Positions 1 through 8,267 of a DNA stretch of 29,222 bases are shown in pieces. Made by a program: the position numbers and the translations under genes. The notes under the pieces are model-generated. The model had not been told where the DNA came from. It did not search any database and worked only from the letters and a program-made list of their open reading frames with translations. Source of the DNA: CALSPH01 sp041690035. GTDB taxonomy: Bacteria > Bacteroidota > Bacteroidia > NS11-12g > UBA955. How positions within the stretch are numbered: position 1 is the first letter of the stretch; each line of letters begins with the position of its first letter. The stretch covers positions 1-29,222 of the forward strand of contig JBDNFC010000069.1 in NCBI GenBank assembly GCA_041690035.1, given 5' to 3'.

Positions 1-1
1 A

Positions 2-247
2 CAAAAATTCAATGAAAACAGAAAAGAAGTTAAAAAATCGTTAAAGCATCTACTTTTAAATAAATTTAGTGATGACAATGACATTCTGCTTTTATTATTA
101 ATATTACTTATTCCTTTTGGATCCACCATTGCAATGTATATTTATGAAGGAGGTTGGACAAAAAGGGTAACTGTAAATTTATTATTAAGTTTTTTATGTA
201 TTGCAGGTGTAATACATGCCTTGATAGTAATTTTTGGAAAAAAGTAA
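2..247 (+). CDS. YqaE/Pmp3-like small membrane protein, 5' end missing
   Basis: The reading frame is open from the window edge to a TAA at 245-247, giving about 81 visible residues without the true start. A charged N-terminal part is followed by two hydrophobic segments: a leucine/isoleucine-rich one ending in IPFGSTIAMYIYEGG, and LLLSFLCIAGVIHALIVIFG near the end. The first segment with a P-x-G/A-x turn, and the second with G-V-I-H-A-L, match the YqaE/Pmp3 (UPF0057) family, two-helix membrane proteins with a poorly defined role in membrane potential and stress. The family assignment is inferred from these patterns. The gene overlaps the next gene by 14 bp and is probably co-transcribed with it. 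Confidence 0.7.
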   Translation, partial: QKFNENRKEVKKSLKHLLLNKFSDDNDILLLLLILLIPFGSTIAMYIYEGGWTKRVTVNLLLSFLCIAGVIHALIVIFGKK

Positions 248-560
248 TACCATAAGGGGCATTAGGCTTGCTAAAATAATCATTTGGTTATGTTTGCCAA
301 TTATTTTTTGGCTAATTCCAGTAGAGAGTTTTAATAATGGCCCAGCCTTATGCCCCTCTATTATTTTATTTAATTTAGAATGTTTGGGCTGCGGACTAAC
401 TAGGGCAACCTTATATTTGCATCACTTAGAAATAAGCCAAGCCATTGCATTTAACAAGCTTATTATAATTATATATCCAGCAATATGGTTAGTTTATATA
501 CATATATTGGGTTTAATACTGAATAAAAACTGGTTTGGTTTTTTAAAAAATTTCTATTAA
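234..560 (+). CDS. DUF2752 family membrane protein
   Basis: This 108-residue protein has hydrophobic segments at about 13-30 and 75-95. Between them lies the Cys pattern C40...C50-L-G-C53-G-L-T-R-A, followed by a His-rich turn at 62-64. The C-x-x-C-G-x-T-R-A motif is the signature of DUF2752, a widespread small membrane family of unknown biochemical function. No ATG lies near the N-terminus, so the start is taken as the TTG at 234, inside the end of the upstream YqaE-like gene; the exact start is uncertain. The gene ends convergently against riboflavin synthase, 36 bp away. Confidence 0.8.
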   Translation: MEKSNTIRGIRLAKIIIWLCLPIIFWLIPVESFNNGPALCPSIILFNLECLGCGLTRATLYLHHLEISQAIAFNKLIIIIYPAIWLVYIHILGLILNKNWFGFLKNFY

Positions 561-596
561 TTTACTTACTCCAGCCCAATTTGAATTATAAAAAAC

Positions 597-1196
597 CTAG
601 TGCAAACCTAATGCAGACCTGGCAGCTATTTTGGCAATATATTTTCCAATAATATCAAATTCTAAATTTACAAATTCACCAACATGCAATTGTTTTAAAT
701 TTGTGTTTTCGAAGGTGTAAGGTATAATTGCAACAGAAAAACCTTTTTCAAAACTTTCTACCACCGTAAGGCTGATTCCGTTTAAACAAATAGACCCTTT
801 TTCTACTGTAAAATATGCATCATTTTGATAAGAAATAGATATTAACCAACTGCCATTTTTGTCCTCAATATTCATACACTTGCCTATTGTATCTACATGA
901 CCTTGCACTATATGCCCGTCTAGGCGCCCATTGGCGTGCATGCAACGTTCTAAATTTATAATGCTGCCAATTTTCCAATTTCCTAAACTTGTTTTTTGCA
1001 AAGTTTCTTCGATAGCAGTTACTTGATATGCATTTTGCAAAATTTTGGTAACTGTTAAGCAAACCCCATTGTGCGAAACACTTTGATCTACTTTGAGCTC
1101 TTGTGCAAGCACTGTATTTAATGTGAAAATAATATTAGACTTATCTTTAATAATATTTTTAACAATGGCTGTGGTCTCTATAATACCTGTAAACAT
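597..1196 (-). CDS. ribE: riboflavin synthase, alpha chain
   Basis: The product is a 199-residue riboflavin synthase, the normal family length, which converts two 6,7-dimethyl-8-ribityllumazine molecules into riboflavin and a pyrimidinedione in the cytoplasm. It begins with the invariant MFTGIIE and shows the duplicated lumazine-binding fold. The first half contains S-H-N-G-V-C-L-T-V and the second contains S-I-C-L-N-G-I-S-L-T-V-V. The linker holds the conserved R-L-D-G-H-I-V-Q-G-H-V-D segment. It lies 5 bp downstream of the GH3-serine hydrolase gene on the same strand, so the two are probably one transcript. No other riboflavin genes and no FMN riboswitch are visible nearby. Confidence 0.96.
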   Translation of the reverse strand: MFTGIIETTAIVKNIIKDKSNIIFTLNTVLAQELKVDQSVSHNGVCLTVTKILQNAYQVTAIEETLQKTSLGNWKIGSIINLERCMHANGRLDGHIVQGHVDTIGKCMNIEDKNGSWLISISYQNDAYFTVEKGSICLNGISLTVVESFEKGFSVAIIPYTFENTNLKQLHVGEFVNLEFDIIGKYIAKIAARSALGLH

Positions 1197-1201
1197 AATT
1201 T

Positions 1202-4090
1202 TTATTTTAAGGATTGATAAACAATGCTTTGTATCTTTTCTCTATAATTTGCTTGGATTAATTTTCTGTTGTTTTGCGTAGGAAAGGTTCTGTTGCTTAG
1301 AAAAATAAATACAATTTGCTGCGATTGATCAATCCATACACATGTGCCTGTAAAGCCAGTATGACCAAAAACCTGCCCTTGGGCCAAATCTGAAGCTGGG
1401 CTTGTAAATCCACGTCTATTATCTGGTTTATCAAAAATTAAGCCTCTTCGTGAATTATAGCCCTGTTGGCTCGTAAATTTTGCAATGGTAGCAGGGCTCA
1501 AATAGCTAGAACCATTGTAATTGCCATTGTTTCTCAACATTTCTGATAAAATAAACATATCTTGTGTATTGCTAAATAATCCTGCATGACCAGCTACTCC
1601 TCCAAACATTGCAGCACCCATATCATGAACATAACCTTGTACTGTTTGATTTCTGAAATAATCATCTTTCTCAGTTGGTGCAAAAGAATCTACTGAATAA
1701 TTTTTATACAAATTAAATCCAGTATATTTGAGATTCATTGGCCTATAAAAATGCATATTAAGAAAAGAATCTTCGCTAATTTTAGCTATGTTTTCTAAAG
1801 CTTGTTTTAGCAATATCATACTCAAATCACTGTATTTATAAACACCTTTTTGATTGAGAGTGGTGTTGTAAACTTGGTTCATCATGGCACTTTTATAAGC
1901 GGTATCCATATACATATTTGGCGCTACTTTTAATAAATAAGGAGCATTAGCAGATGTGCTATAAATTTTATTAAAATTTTCTCCTAAAGTAGATTTATAA
2001 AAAGGTATCCAAGGCGGCAAGCCAGCTTGGTGCAGCATAAGTTCTTTGATTGTGATTTTGCCTACTGCCTTATTTTCTAATCCAGGAATATATTGCGATA
2101 GTTTAGCATCTATATTTAACTCATTCATATCATAAAGCCTCATTGCCATTAATGAGGTAGCAAATATTTTGGTAATACTTGCCAAATCATAAATAGTATT
2201 TGGCACCACTAATTGTCCTTGATCACTGCTATACCGTCCAAAAGTTTTACTATAAACAATCTCCCCATTTCTAGCCACCAAAACTTGCCCACCTGGCGCA
2301 GCACCGCTATAGAGCACTTCGTCTAGCATATAATCTATCTGTTTTAGTTTTGTAGTATCCATTTTATTAAATGCTGCTTTTTCTGCTTGCAATCCTGAGC
2401 TTACAAAATACTTGAGCGGCACAGTGGGCGCATCTAACTCTATAGGTTTAAAAGGCAGATTGCCAATAATAGGCAAATTGCCTAGCAGCATCTGAGCAGC
2501 TATTTGTCTAAACACTATTTCATCTTCAAATGCAACCATTAATGTGGCTGAATGACTAAAGTATTTGCTCAAATATGGATTACAAAAAAGCACAATGCAG
2601 GCCTTGGCATCTTTTTCTAATCCATTGACAAGTCTTATTACTTCATCGCTAAATCCATAACTCCTGTTTTTCCAGACACTAGGTTTATGAAAGCTGATAA
2701 TGATAGAATCAAAGCTTTTTAGTTGATTAGATGTTTTTAAACACTGCTGCAAATTGCTGTTTTGTTCTATGCTAAATCTTGTTAGTTTTAGCTTACCACT
2801 TAATGTTTCATAAAACTCATTTTTGCCTATTTCTCCAATAGATAAAAATGCATAATTTATAGTTGGGTTGAGTGGTACAAATTTATCTTTGTTAGAAACT
2901 AAAGTTATGCTTTGCAAAGCTGATTTTACTAAGACTTCAGATTGCAATGCGATGGCATTGATTTGCTGGGTAATATCTCCAATAGGGGTATAACTATAGT
3001 TTTCTAAACCTACCCATTGTTTATAATATAATATCCTAAGCACCTTTTCATTTATCATTTCTATAGATATGCGGCCATCTTTGATAGCGTTTTTTATGGC
3101 CAATACTCCTTTTTCTATACTTTCTGGGCATAAAATAATATCATTTCCTGCTAATAAAGCCAACACATCTGCCTCTCCATTTTTAAAAAATTTAGTTACC
3201 CCTTTCATATTCATTGCATCTGTAATGGCTAGGCCATCAAAACTCAATTCATTTCTTAGTAAATTAGTAACAATTTTTGCAGATAAACTGGCTGGCAGAT
3301 TTGGGGTGTTGTCTAGCCCTGGCACATGAATATGACCAATCATCGTAGCCATAGTTCCACCAAGAAAAGCGTGCTTAAAAGGAAAAAGCTCTATGCTGTC
3401 TAATTGTCTTTTATTGCCCAAAATAATAGGTAAATCTAAGTGGCTGTCAGTACTTGTGTTGCCATGCCCTGGAAAATGTTTTGCGCAGGCTATAATTTGT
3501 TCACTTTGCAAACCATGCGCCATAGCCATAGTTTTTGCCGCTACATTCTCTCTATTTTCACCAAAACTTCTAAAACCAATGATTGGATTATTGGGGTTGT
3601 TATTAATATCTGCAACAGGGGAAAAACTGATATGCACTCCCAATCTTTTTAGCTCTTGCCCCATTGCTTGCCCTGCTTGAAAAGCGATGGCAGCGCTGCT
3701 ACTTGCACCCAATGTCATGGCATAAGGATATTTTGGTGCGTTGTCTAAACGCATTTTTACTCCCCACTCTGCATCTTGTGCGATAAATAAGGGTGTTTGG
3801 CTTATGGTTTGATAATAATTTGTTAAATAAACCTGCTTGTTGGGTGTACCTTGAAAAAAAATCAAGCCCCCTACATGGTATTTATTAATACTTTGTTCCA
3901 CTTCTTGTGTATGCCTATCATCCTTATTACTATATGCAGCTATCATGTAAAGTTGTCCAATTTTTTGATCTAAACTAAAGGTTGCCAAAACACTGTCAGC
4001 CCACTTTATATTTTTTTGACCAAATATTTGGAAACTAGATATAAATAGGAAAAATAAGAAAAAAATTCTTGAAAGGATAGGATACATCAT
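1202..4090 (-). CDS. exported GH3 beta-N-acetylglucosaminidase-like domain fused to a serine hydrolase (beta-lactamase fold)
   Basis: This 962-residue protein starts with a signal peptide (hydrophobic 9-22, likely cleavage after F-G-Q at 25) and no lipobox, so it is exported. Residues about 28-400 form a glycoside hydrolase family 3 domain. They carry K-H-F-P-G-H-G at 204-210, the Asp-Ser-His dyad (D215, H217) typical of NagZ-type enzymes, and a candidate nucleophile D291 in I-T-D-A-M-N-M. Residues about 400-560 resemble the GH3 C-terminal domain. Residues about 580-960 form a class C beta-lactamase-like serine hydrolase with S638-x-x-K641, Y753-S-D and H910-T-G in place of K-T-G. Similar fusions are known in Bacteroidota. 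A likely role is trimming cell-wall muropeptides, but the substrates are inferred. The second Met could also be the start. Confidence 0.9.
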   Translation of the reverse strand: MMYPILSRIFFLFFLFISSFQIFGQKNIKWADSVLATFSLDQKIGQLYMIAAYSNKDDRHTQEVEQSINKYHVGGLIFFQGTPNKQVYLTNYYQTISQTPLFIAQDAEWGVKMRLDNAPKYPYAMTLGASSSAAIAFQAGQAMGQELKRLGVHISFSPVADINNNPNNPIIGFRSFGENRENVAAKTMAMAHGLQSEQIIACAKHFPGHGNTSTDSHLDLPIILGNKRQLDSIELFPFKHAFLGGTMATMIGHIHVPGLDNTPNLPASLSAKIVTNLLRNELSFDGLAITDAMNMKGVTKFFKNGEADVLALLAGNDIILCPESIEKGVLAIKNAIKDGRISIEMINEKVLRILYYKQWVGLENYSYTPIGDITQQINAIALQSEVLVKSALQSITLVSNKDKFVPLNPTINYAFLSIGEIGKNEFYETLSGKLKLTRFSIEQNSNLQQCLKTSNQLKSFDSIIISFHKPSVWKNRSYGFSDEVIRLVNGLEKDAKACIVLFCNPYLSKYFSHSATLMVAFEDEIVFRQIAAQMLLGNLPIIGNLPFKPIELDAPTVPLKYFVSSGLQAEKAAFNKMDTTKLKQIDYMLDEVLYSGAAPGGQVLVARNGEIVYSKTFGRYSSDQGQLVVPNTIYDLASITKIFATSLMAMRLYDMNELNIDAKLSQYIPGLENKAVGKITIKELMLHQAGLPPWIPFYKSTLGENFNKIYSTSANAPYLLKVAPNMYMDTAYKSAMMNQVYNTTLNQKGVYKYSDLSMILLKQALENIAKISEDSFLNMHFYRPMNLKYTGFNLYKNYSVDSFAPTEKDDYFRNQTVQGYVHDMGAAMFGGVAGHAGLFSNTQDMFILSEMLRNNGNYNGSSYLSPATIAKFTSQQGYNSRRGLIFDKPDNRRGFTSPASDLAQGQVFGHTGFTGTCVWIDQSQQIVFIFLSNRTFPTQNNRKLIQANYREKIQSIVYQSLK

Positions 4091-4827
4091 ACATTAATAA
4101 ACCATTGCAATATAGTCAAAACAAAAATCGTGCAAAAAAAAGTAATCAACCATTTTGTATTAATATATCAGGGTTAAAAAACCAACATAATTTAACTAAA
4201 ACCCAGCAAAGTTTTAAACGCAAAAGAGCACATTTACCTTTTGATGTTTTGTTTTTCTTATGCGTTATGTTATTTGTGTATATCAATGATAAATCTATCA
4301 TAGATATTTTACTTAACATAGCAACTTGTACTTATAAACCTTATTGGGCTTATTTGTATATGGCATGCACACCAATAGAAAAATAAACGATAGACAAATA
4401 CCCTTCATTTGTATTGTAACACCCATATTGCCAATGGTATTTGATGTATTTAGAAATACCGATAGGTTTATTAAAAGATTAAAAATACAGCTATTGTAGA
4501 AATCTTAATCCATGGCTCAAAAAGTATTTTTAATGGCTATAAAATTAGTATAGAATTATTGATTATTATTTGCTGTTTTATAAATTATTTAATAATTGAT
4601 TGTTACAGAATCAATATATGGATCGCCTTTCAATGGTGAAATTATAGACAATTCTGGGTCTCCACGAAATCCCGAAAAATCATCTATCACTGGCAACCCT
4701 TTTTTACCTTTGCCAGCATAAACCCAAAAATTTACAGCAACTGATCTAACAGTTTTTTAATTTGGTTAAAATAAAAGAAACTATTCTATTTATATTAGGA
4801 TTAAAGGCAAGTATGAAAAATATTATG
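4091..4827. other. gene-poor interval with a coding remnant
   Basis: This 737-bp stretch lies between the GH3 fusion gene and the small lipoprotein gene, both on the minus strand. It is very AT-rich. It contains one coding-like remnant (4589-4756, listed separately). An open frame on the plus strand at 4105-4386 has only a TTG start and a composition unlike a protein, so I do not call it. No TAnnTTTG promoter element was found just upstream of the GH3 gene, and I see no RNA gene or clear terminator hairpin. Confidence 0.6.
4589..4756 (-). pseudogene. unrecognised coding remnant, no start codon
   Basis: On the minus strand an open frame of about 55 codons ends in TAA at 4589-4591 and begins directly after an in-frame stop at 4757-4759, with no ATG, GTG or TTG near its start. 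The translation looks like real protein: it includes F-W-V-Y-A-G-K-G-K-K-G, then V-I-D-D-F-S-G-F-R-G-D-P-E, and ends D-P-Y-I-D-S-V-T-I-N-Y. Another frame just upstream (about 4757-4825) also reads as plausible protein and stops at the junction, consistent with a frameshifted C-terminus of a lost gene. I do not recognise the family. Confidence 0.35.
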
Positions 4828-4938
4828 TTACATTGTGCCCATTTCTACCCGAGTGCCTTTTTTGCCATTACACTTTTTTGACCCACCGCAGGATATTAAT
4901 AGTGCAGCTGCAAAAAGAAGAATCAAAAATTTTTTCAT
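4828..4938 (-). CDS. small lipoprotein, 36 residues
   Basis: The ATG at 4936-4938 (minus) opens a 36-codon frame. It encodes Met-Lys-Lys, a hydrophobic stretch (F-L-I-L-L-F-A-A-A-L-L) and a lipobox L-I-S-C with Cys17. A 19-residue basic tail G-G-S-K-K-C-N-G-K-K-G-T-R-V-E-M-G-T-M follows. This is a textbook type II signal peptide, so the mature product would be a lipid-anchored peptide of only 20 residues with one further Cys. A TAnnTTTG element lies 22 bp upstream of the start. The function is unknown. A truncated lipoprotein is an alternative, but the promoter, start and lipobox all look intact. Confidence 0.65.
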   Translation of the reverse strand: MKKFLILLFAAALLISCGGSKKCNGKKGTRVEMGTM

Positions 4939-4960
4939 TGTTATTTATTTAAATCTTTCT

Positions 4961-4968
4961 CAAAGATA
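4961..4968 (-). promoter_or_regulatory. TATCTTTG -7 element for the small lipoprotein gene
   Basis: Read on the minus strand, 4968-4961 is TATCTTTG, an exact match to the Bacteroidota -7 consensus TAnnTTTG. It ends 22 bp before the lipoprotein ATG, a usual leader spacing. No clear TTG -33 element lies 17-23 bp further upstream, so the promoter call is moderate. Confidence 0.45.
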
Positions 4969-4998
4969 ATCATTTTTTTATTATGCACATAATTTTCT

Positions 4999-5006
4999 TA
5001 CTTTTG
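4999..5006 (+). promoter_or_regulatory. TACTTTTG -7 element for xseA
   Basis: TACTTTTG matches the Bacteroidota -7 consensus TAnnTTTG and ends 20 bp before the xseA ATG at 5027. No TTG -33 box is visible at the expected distance. It is divergent from the lipoprotein -7 element 30 bp to the left. Confidence 0.45.
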
Positions 5007-5026
5007 AAGAAATAAATTAGGATGTA

Positions 5027-6163
5027 ATGCAAAAGGTGATACCCCTCTCCTACTTACTTAATATGATAGATGCTGCTATTGCGCAACATTTTCATGATAA
5101 AACTTTTTGGATAAAAGCAGAAATAACAGATGTAAAAAAACAAGAAAATAAAAATTGGTGCTTTTTTAAACTCTTAGAAAAAGAGAATAAAAACATTGTT
5201 GCAGAAATAAGGGCAGTAATGTGGAGTAATGCCTTTAAACAAATTGCAATTTTTGAAAAAGAAACACATCAAAAATTTGAATCTGGCTTAGAAATTTCTT
5301 GCTGTGTTAATGTTAGGTTTAACAAACGATTTGGACTAGATTTAGAGGTTATTGCACTAGATTTTGCTTATACCATAGGTAAAATAGAATTAGAGCGCAA
5401 AGAAACTCTTGCAAAACTTTTAAGAAACAACAAGATAAAACTTTTGGCAGATGGCAGCTATGCTAGTCCTAATAATAGTGAGCACCTGCCTAATATTATT
5501 AAAAAAATTGCATTTATTACCGCGCCAAACTCCGATGGCCAAAGAGATTTTTTGAAAGTAATGGGTAATAATTCTTATGGATATACTTTTTATATACACA
5601 ATTTTGGAACCCAAGTGCAAGGAGATGCAGCTCCAAAAAAAATAATTACTCAATTAAATGAACTGATTGATACAAATTATGACGCAATTGTTATTGCACG
5701 AGGGGGAGGGTCTGATACTGATTTTAAAACATTTAATGACTATGATTTATGTGAAGTAATTGCCAATTTTAAAATACCCATATTAACAGGTATTGGACAC
5801 GATAGAAATACAAGTATTGCAGATTTAATGGCAAGACAAAAAAGAACCCCGACAGATGTCGCCAATTTTATTTGCGCTCACAATTACAATTTTGAATACG
5901 ATGTGATGCAAAAAGTGCAAAAAATTAACCATTTTTGGAAACAAAGATTGCAGCAAATTAGTCAAAATCTGCATCATTTAAAACGTACAATTAAAAACCT
6001 AGATCCAGAAAATACTTTAAAAAAAGGTTTTGCAATTATATATCAAGAAAAAAAAATAGTAACTAAACATACTGCTTTAAACACCAATGCTGCGCTAATA
6101 ATACAAATGGCTGATTGTGAAATAGAAACTCAAATAAATAAAACGAATGAAAGAAAAAGATAA
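5027..6163 (+). CDS. xseA: exodeoxyribonuclease VII large subunit
   Basis: XseA is the catalytic subunit of exonuclease VII, which degrades single-stranded DNA into oligonucleotides in the cytoplasm during repair. An N-terminal OB-fold-like region (about 1-115, with F-W-I-K-A-E-I-T-D) precedes the catalytic core. The core contains I-V-I-A-R-G-G-G-S (222-229) and G-I-G-H-D-R-N-T-S-I-A-D (255-266), both family signatures. A coiled region follows, and the end carries the typical L-D-P-x-N-x-L-x-x-G-F-A-I (325-337). At 378 residues it is shorter than the roughly 450-residue E. coli protein, mainly because of a reduced coiled-coil segment. The gene overlaps xseB by 17 bp, which suggests coupled synthesis of the two subunits. 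Confidence 0.95.
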   Translation: MQKVIPLSYLLNMIDAAIAQHFHDKTFWIKAEITDVKKQENKNWCFFKLLEKENKNIVAEIRAVMWSNAFKQIAIFEKETHQKFESGLEISCCVNVRFNKRFGLDLEVIALDFAYTIGKIELERKETLAKLLRNNKIKLLADGSYASPNNSEHLPNIIKKIAFITAPNSDGQRDFLKVMGNNSYGYTFYIHNFGTQVQGDAAPKKIITQLNELIDTNYDAIVIARGGGSDTDFKTFNDYDLCEVIANFKIPILTGIGHDRNTSIADLMARQKRTPTDVANFICAHNYNFEYDVMQKVQKINHFWKQRLQQISQNLHHLKRTIKNLDPENTLKKGFAIIYQEKKIVTKHTALNTNAALIIQMADCEIETQINKTNERKR

Positions 6164-6335
6164 TTTCAATTTTGATGAAGCATACCTTGCACTGCAGAAA
6201 ATAATTGAAGAGATAGAAGACGAAAACATTGGTTTAGAAACACTGGCAGCAAAAGTTAAGTATGCCAATGAACTGATGGTAATATGCGAAAATAAATTGC
6301 GCGAAATTACTAACACTTTAAATAATGAAGTATAA
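6147..6335 (+). CDS. xseB: exodeoxyribonuclease VII small subunit
   Basis: This 62-residue acidic helical protein has the XseB pattern: F-D-E-A-Y-L-A-L-Q-K-I-I-E-E-I-E near the start, then G-L-E-T-L-A-A-K-V-K-Y-A and C-E-N-K-L. Several XseB copies wrap the coiled-coil arm of XseA in the holoenzyme. Its start lies inside the end of xseA (17-bp overlap, different frame). The position directly after xseA confirms the assignment. Confidence 0.93.
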   Translation: MKEKDNFNFDEAYLALQKIIEEIEDENIGLETLAAKVKYANELMVICENKLREITNTLNNEV

Positions 6336-6802
6336 TGATACTGAATCGTTTATTATTATCTCTTTGTTTCCTAAAGATGATTTCTATTTATTTAATGAAT
6401 TTTTCTATTTCTTATAAAATAGCTACGGTTAATTCAACAAGAATCGTGCATTAAGTCTTTGAGTATAATGCATATTTGGTGCTTAAAAATGCCTATAAAA
6501 TTAGAAAAAAGATTTGCAATTACCCAATTGATATGATTTTCGGTATTGATGCATTTAAATTATTACAAGAAAAAAAGAAATATAAATTATTTGATCTTAG
6601 AAATATTAAAATTAAAAAGTTTGAAAACTGTATAGAAAATAGCGGATCCAAAACAAAATTGGTCAGTGCACAGGAGTAATGAATCATTTAAAATCCAAAA
6701 ATAATGAAAAAGGAAATTAAACTATTCGATTTATAAGTATTGCTAAATTGCAATTCACCTACCAAACATTTAGAACAAAACCGCTCAATTAATCTCGAAT
6801 TA
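6336..6802. other. 467-bp gap between xseB and the E2 gene
   Basis: This AT-rich interval lies between the converging ends of xseB and the E2 gene. Apart from a doubtful 67-codon frame (6476-6679) I see nothing definite: no RNA gene, promoter consensus or strong hairpin. Confidence 0.5.
6476..6679 (+). CDS. doubtful small hypothetical protein or gene remnant
   Basis: A 67-codon frame reads as a lysine-rich soluble protein containing P-I-D-M-I-F-G-I-D-A-F-K-L-L-Q-E-K-K-K-Y-K-L-F-D-L-R-N-I. The frame is open from 6455 and has no ATG near its beginning; the best starts are TTG at 6476 or GTG at 6479. The middle section looks protein-like, but no family is recognised and no promoter is seen. It may be a gene fragment or a chance frame. 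Confidence 0.22.
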   Translation: MVLKNAYKIRKKICNYPIDMIFGIDAFKLLQEKKKYKLFDLRNIKIKKFENCIENSGSKTKLVSAQE

Positions 6803-8044
6803 TTATAAAAGCAACAATACTGGATTTTCCATCAATTGCTTGAAAGATTGCAGAAAAGCTGCTCCTATAGCACCATCTACTGCGCGGTGGTCGCAAGATA
6901 GGGTAACTTTCATTGTTTTAGTAGCCTTTATTTGGCCATCAATAATCCCAACAGTATCTTTTGCTGCACCTATTGCCAAAATACAAGCATCGGGAGGATT
7001 GACAATAGCTGTAAACTCCTCTATTCCAAACATACCTAAATTACTGATTGTAAATGTATTACCTTCCCAATCTGTGGGCTGTAATTTTTTATCTTTTGCT
7101 TTGGCACTAAATTCTTTTACTTCAGCACTAATATGTCCAATGCCTTTATTATCTGCAAATTTTACTACTGGCACGAGCAATCCATCTTCTACTGCCATTG
7201 CAACACCAATATGAATGTGGTGATTGATTCTTATTTTATCGCCTAACCAGCTTACATTTACTTTTGGATTTTGCCTAATAGCTGCTGCTGTGGCTTTAAT
7301 AATCATATCATTCATAGATATTTTTACAGGCGATATTTCATTCATTTTTTGTCTAGCAGCAGTGGCATTGTCCATATTTATTTCCATGGTTAGGTAAAAA
7401 TGTGGCGCAGTAAATTTGCTTTCGCTTAGGCGCTTAGCAATAGTTTTACGCATCTGACTCAAGATTAAATCCTCAAAAGATTCTGTACCTACATTCTTTG
7501 GCAAAGTTGCACTTTTTGCAGGAGTATAATTTTCTACATCATGTTTTACTATTCTACCGCCATCTCCGCTGCCAGAAATTGCAGTGATAGCAATTCCTTT
7601 TTCTGAGGCTATTTTTTTAGCAAGAGGACTAATTTTTATTCTATCATCGTTTGATGAAACTTGTTGAACATTAGTTTCACTTGGCTTCTCTTGGGTTTCT
7701 GCAGGTGAGCTGATAGTTTCTACCGCTTTTTGAGGTGCTTCTTCTTTTACTGCTTCTTCTTTTACTGCATCTTTCGTTGTGTTTAGAAGGGCTGCAAAAT
7801 CCTCTCCCTTTTTACCAATAATAGCAATTAGTCCATCTACTACCACTGCATTACCAGCCGATACGGCCAAATGCAATACCTCACCTTTCTCAAAATTTTC
7901 TAAATCCATGGTAGCTTTATCCGTTTCTACCTCTGCCAAAATATCGCCAGATTTCACGGTATCGCCTACTTTAACATTCCAGTTTACAATTACACCTTCT
8001 GTCATTGTGTCGCTCATCTTGGGCATTTTTACTGCAATAGCCAT
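6803..8044 (-). CDS. pdhC: dihydrolipoamide acetyltransferase (pyruvate dehydrogenase E2 component)
   Basis: E2 transfers the acetyl group from lipoyllysine to CoA and forms the core of the pyruvate dehydrogenase complex. From the ATG at 8044 the protein has 413 residues. Residues 1-83 form one lipoyl domain with the modified lysine K43 in E-T-D-K-A. A Glu/Lys/Ala-rich linker spans about 85-130. A subunit-binding domain lies at about 134-173 and the catalytic acyltransferase domain at about 185-413, with the active-site D-H-R-A-V-D-G at 385-391 (H386). The frame extends 14 codons further upstream to 8086, but M-A-I-A-V-K-M-P-K-M at 8044 is the normal family start. No E1 or E3 gene is adjacent. 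Another 2-oxoacid dehydrogenase E2 is possible, but the sequence fits PDH best. Confidence 0.93.
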   Translation of the reverse strand: MAIAVKMPKMSDTMTEGVIVNWNVKVGDTVKSGDILAEVETDKATMDLENFEKGEVLHLAVSAGNAVVVDGLIAIIGKKGEDFAALLNTTKDAVKEEAVKEEAPQKAVETISSPAETQEKPSETNVQQVSSNDDRIKISPLAKKIASEKGIAITAISGSGDGGRIVKHDVENYTPAKSATLPKNVGTESFEDLILSQMRKTIAKRLSESKFTAPHFYLTMEINMDNATAARQKMNEISPVKISMNDMIIKATAAAIRQNPKVNVSWLGDKIRINHHIHIGVAMAVEDGLLVPVVKFADNKGIGHISAEVKEFSAKAKDKKLQPTDWEGNTFTISNLGMFGIEEFTAIVNPPDACILAIGAAKDTVGIIDGQIKATKTMKVTLSCDHRAVDGAIGAAFLQSFKQLMENPVLLLL

Positions 8045-8074
8045 AATTATTATTCTTAGTTTTGTAAGTGTTTG

Positions 8075-8107
8075 CAAATTTACCATTTGTAAACCATTTA
8101 ACCCAAA
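8075..8107 (-). promoter_or_regulatory. promoter of the E2 gene (TTTG - 21 bp - TAAATTTG)
   Basis: On the minus strand, TTTG (8107-8104) and TAAATTTG (8082-8075) are separated by 21 bp, matching the Bacteroidota -33/-7 promoter layout. The -7 element ends about 30 bp before the chosen ATG at 8044. It lies inside the 14-codon upstream extension of the frame, which supports the shorter start. It is the best complete promoter in the window. Confidence 0.6.
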
Positions 8108-8267
8108 AAAATTTTTCTTACGCTTTCTTTTATTAACTTGCTAATAACCACAATCCTAAAAAATTAGCACAAATGACTCTTATGATCAATAAATTATAAA
8201 AAAAAACTCCGAAAAAGTTATCATAGATTTAAGCCAAAAGCCAAACTAGCTCTGGGTTTAATTAGAA

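Noticed and set aside
865..1062. Minus-strand frame inside riboflavin synthase
   Set aside because: It is an alternate frame of ribE, whose full-length motifs are intact.
4105..4386. 93-codon plus-strand frame between the GH3 fusion and the lipoprotein gene
   Set aside because: Only a TTG start, no promoter, low-complexity composition and no recognisable motif; most likely chance.
6325..6417. 30-codon frame overlapping the xseB stop
   Set aside because: Very Phe/Ile-rich, no motif, and short enough to be chance.
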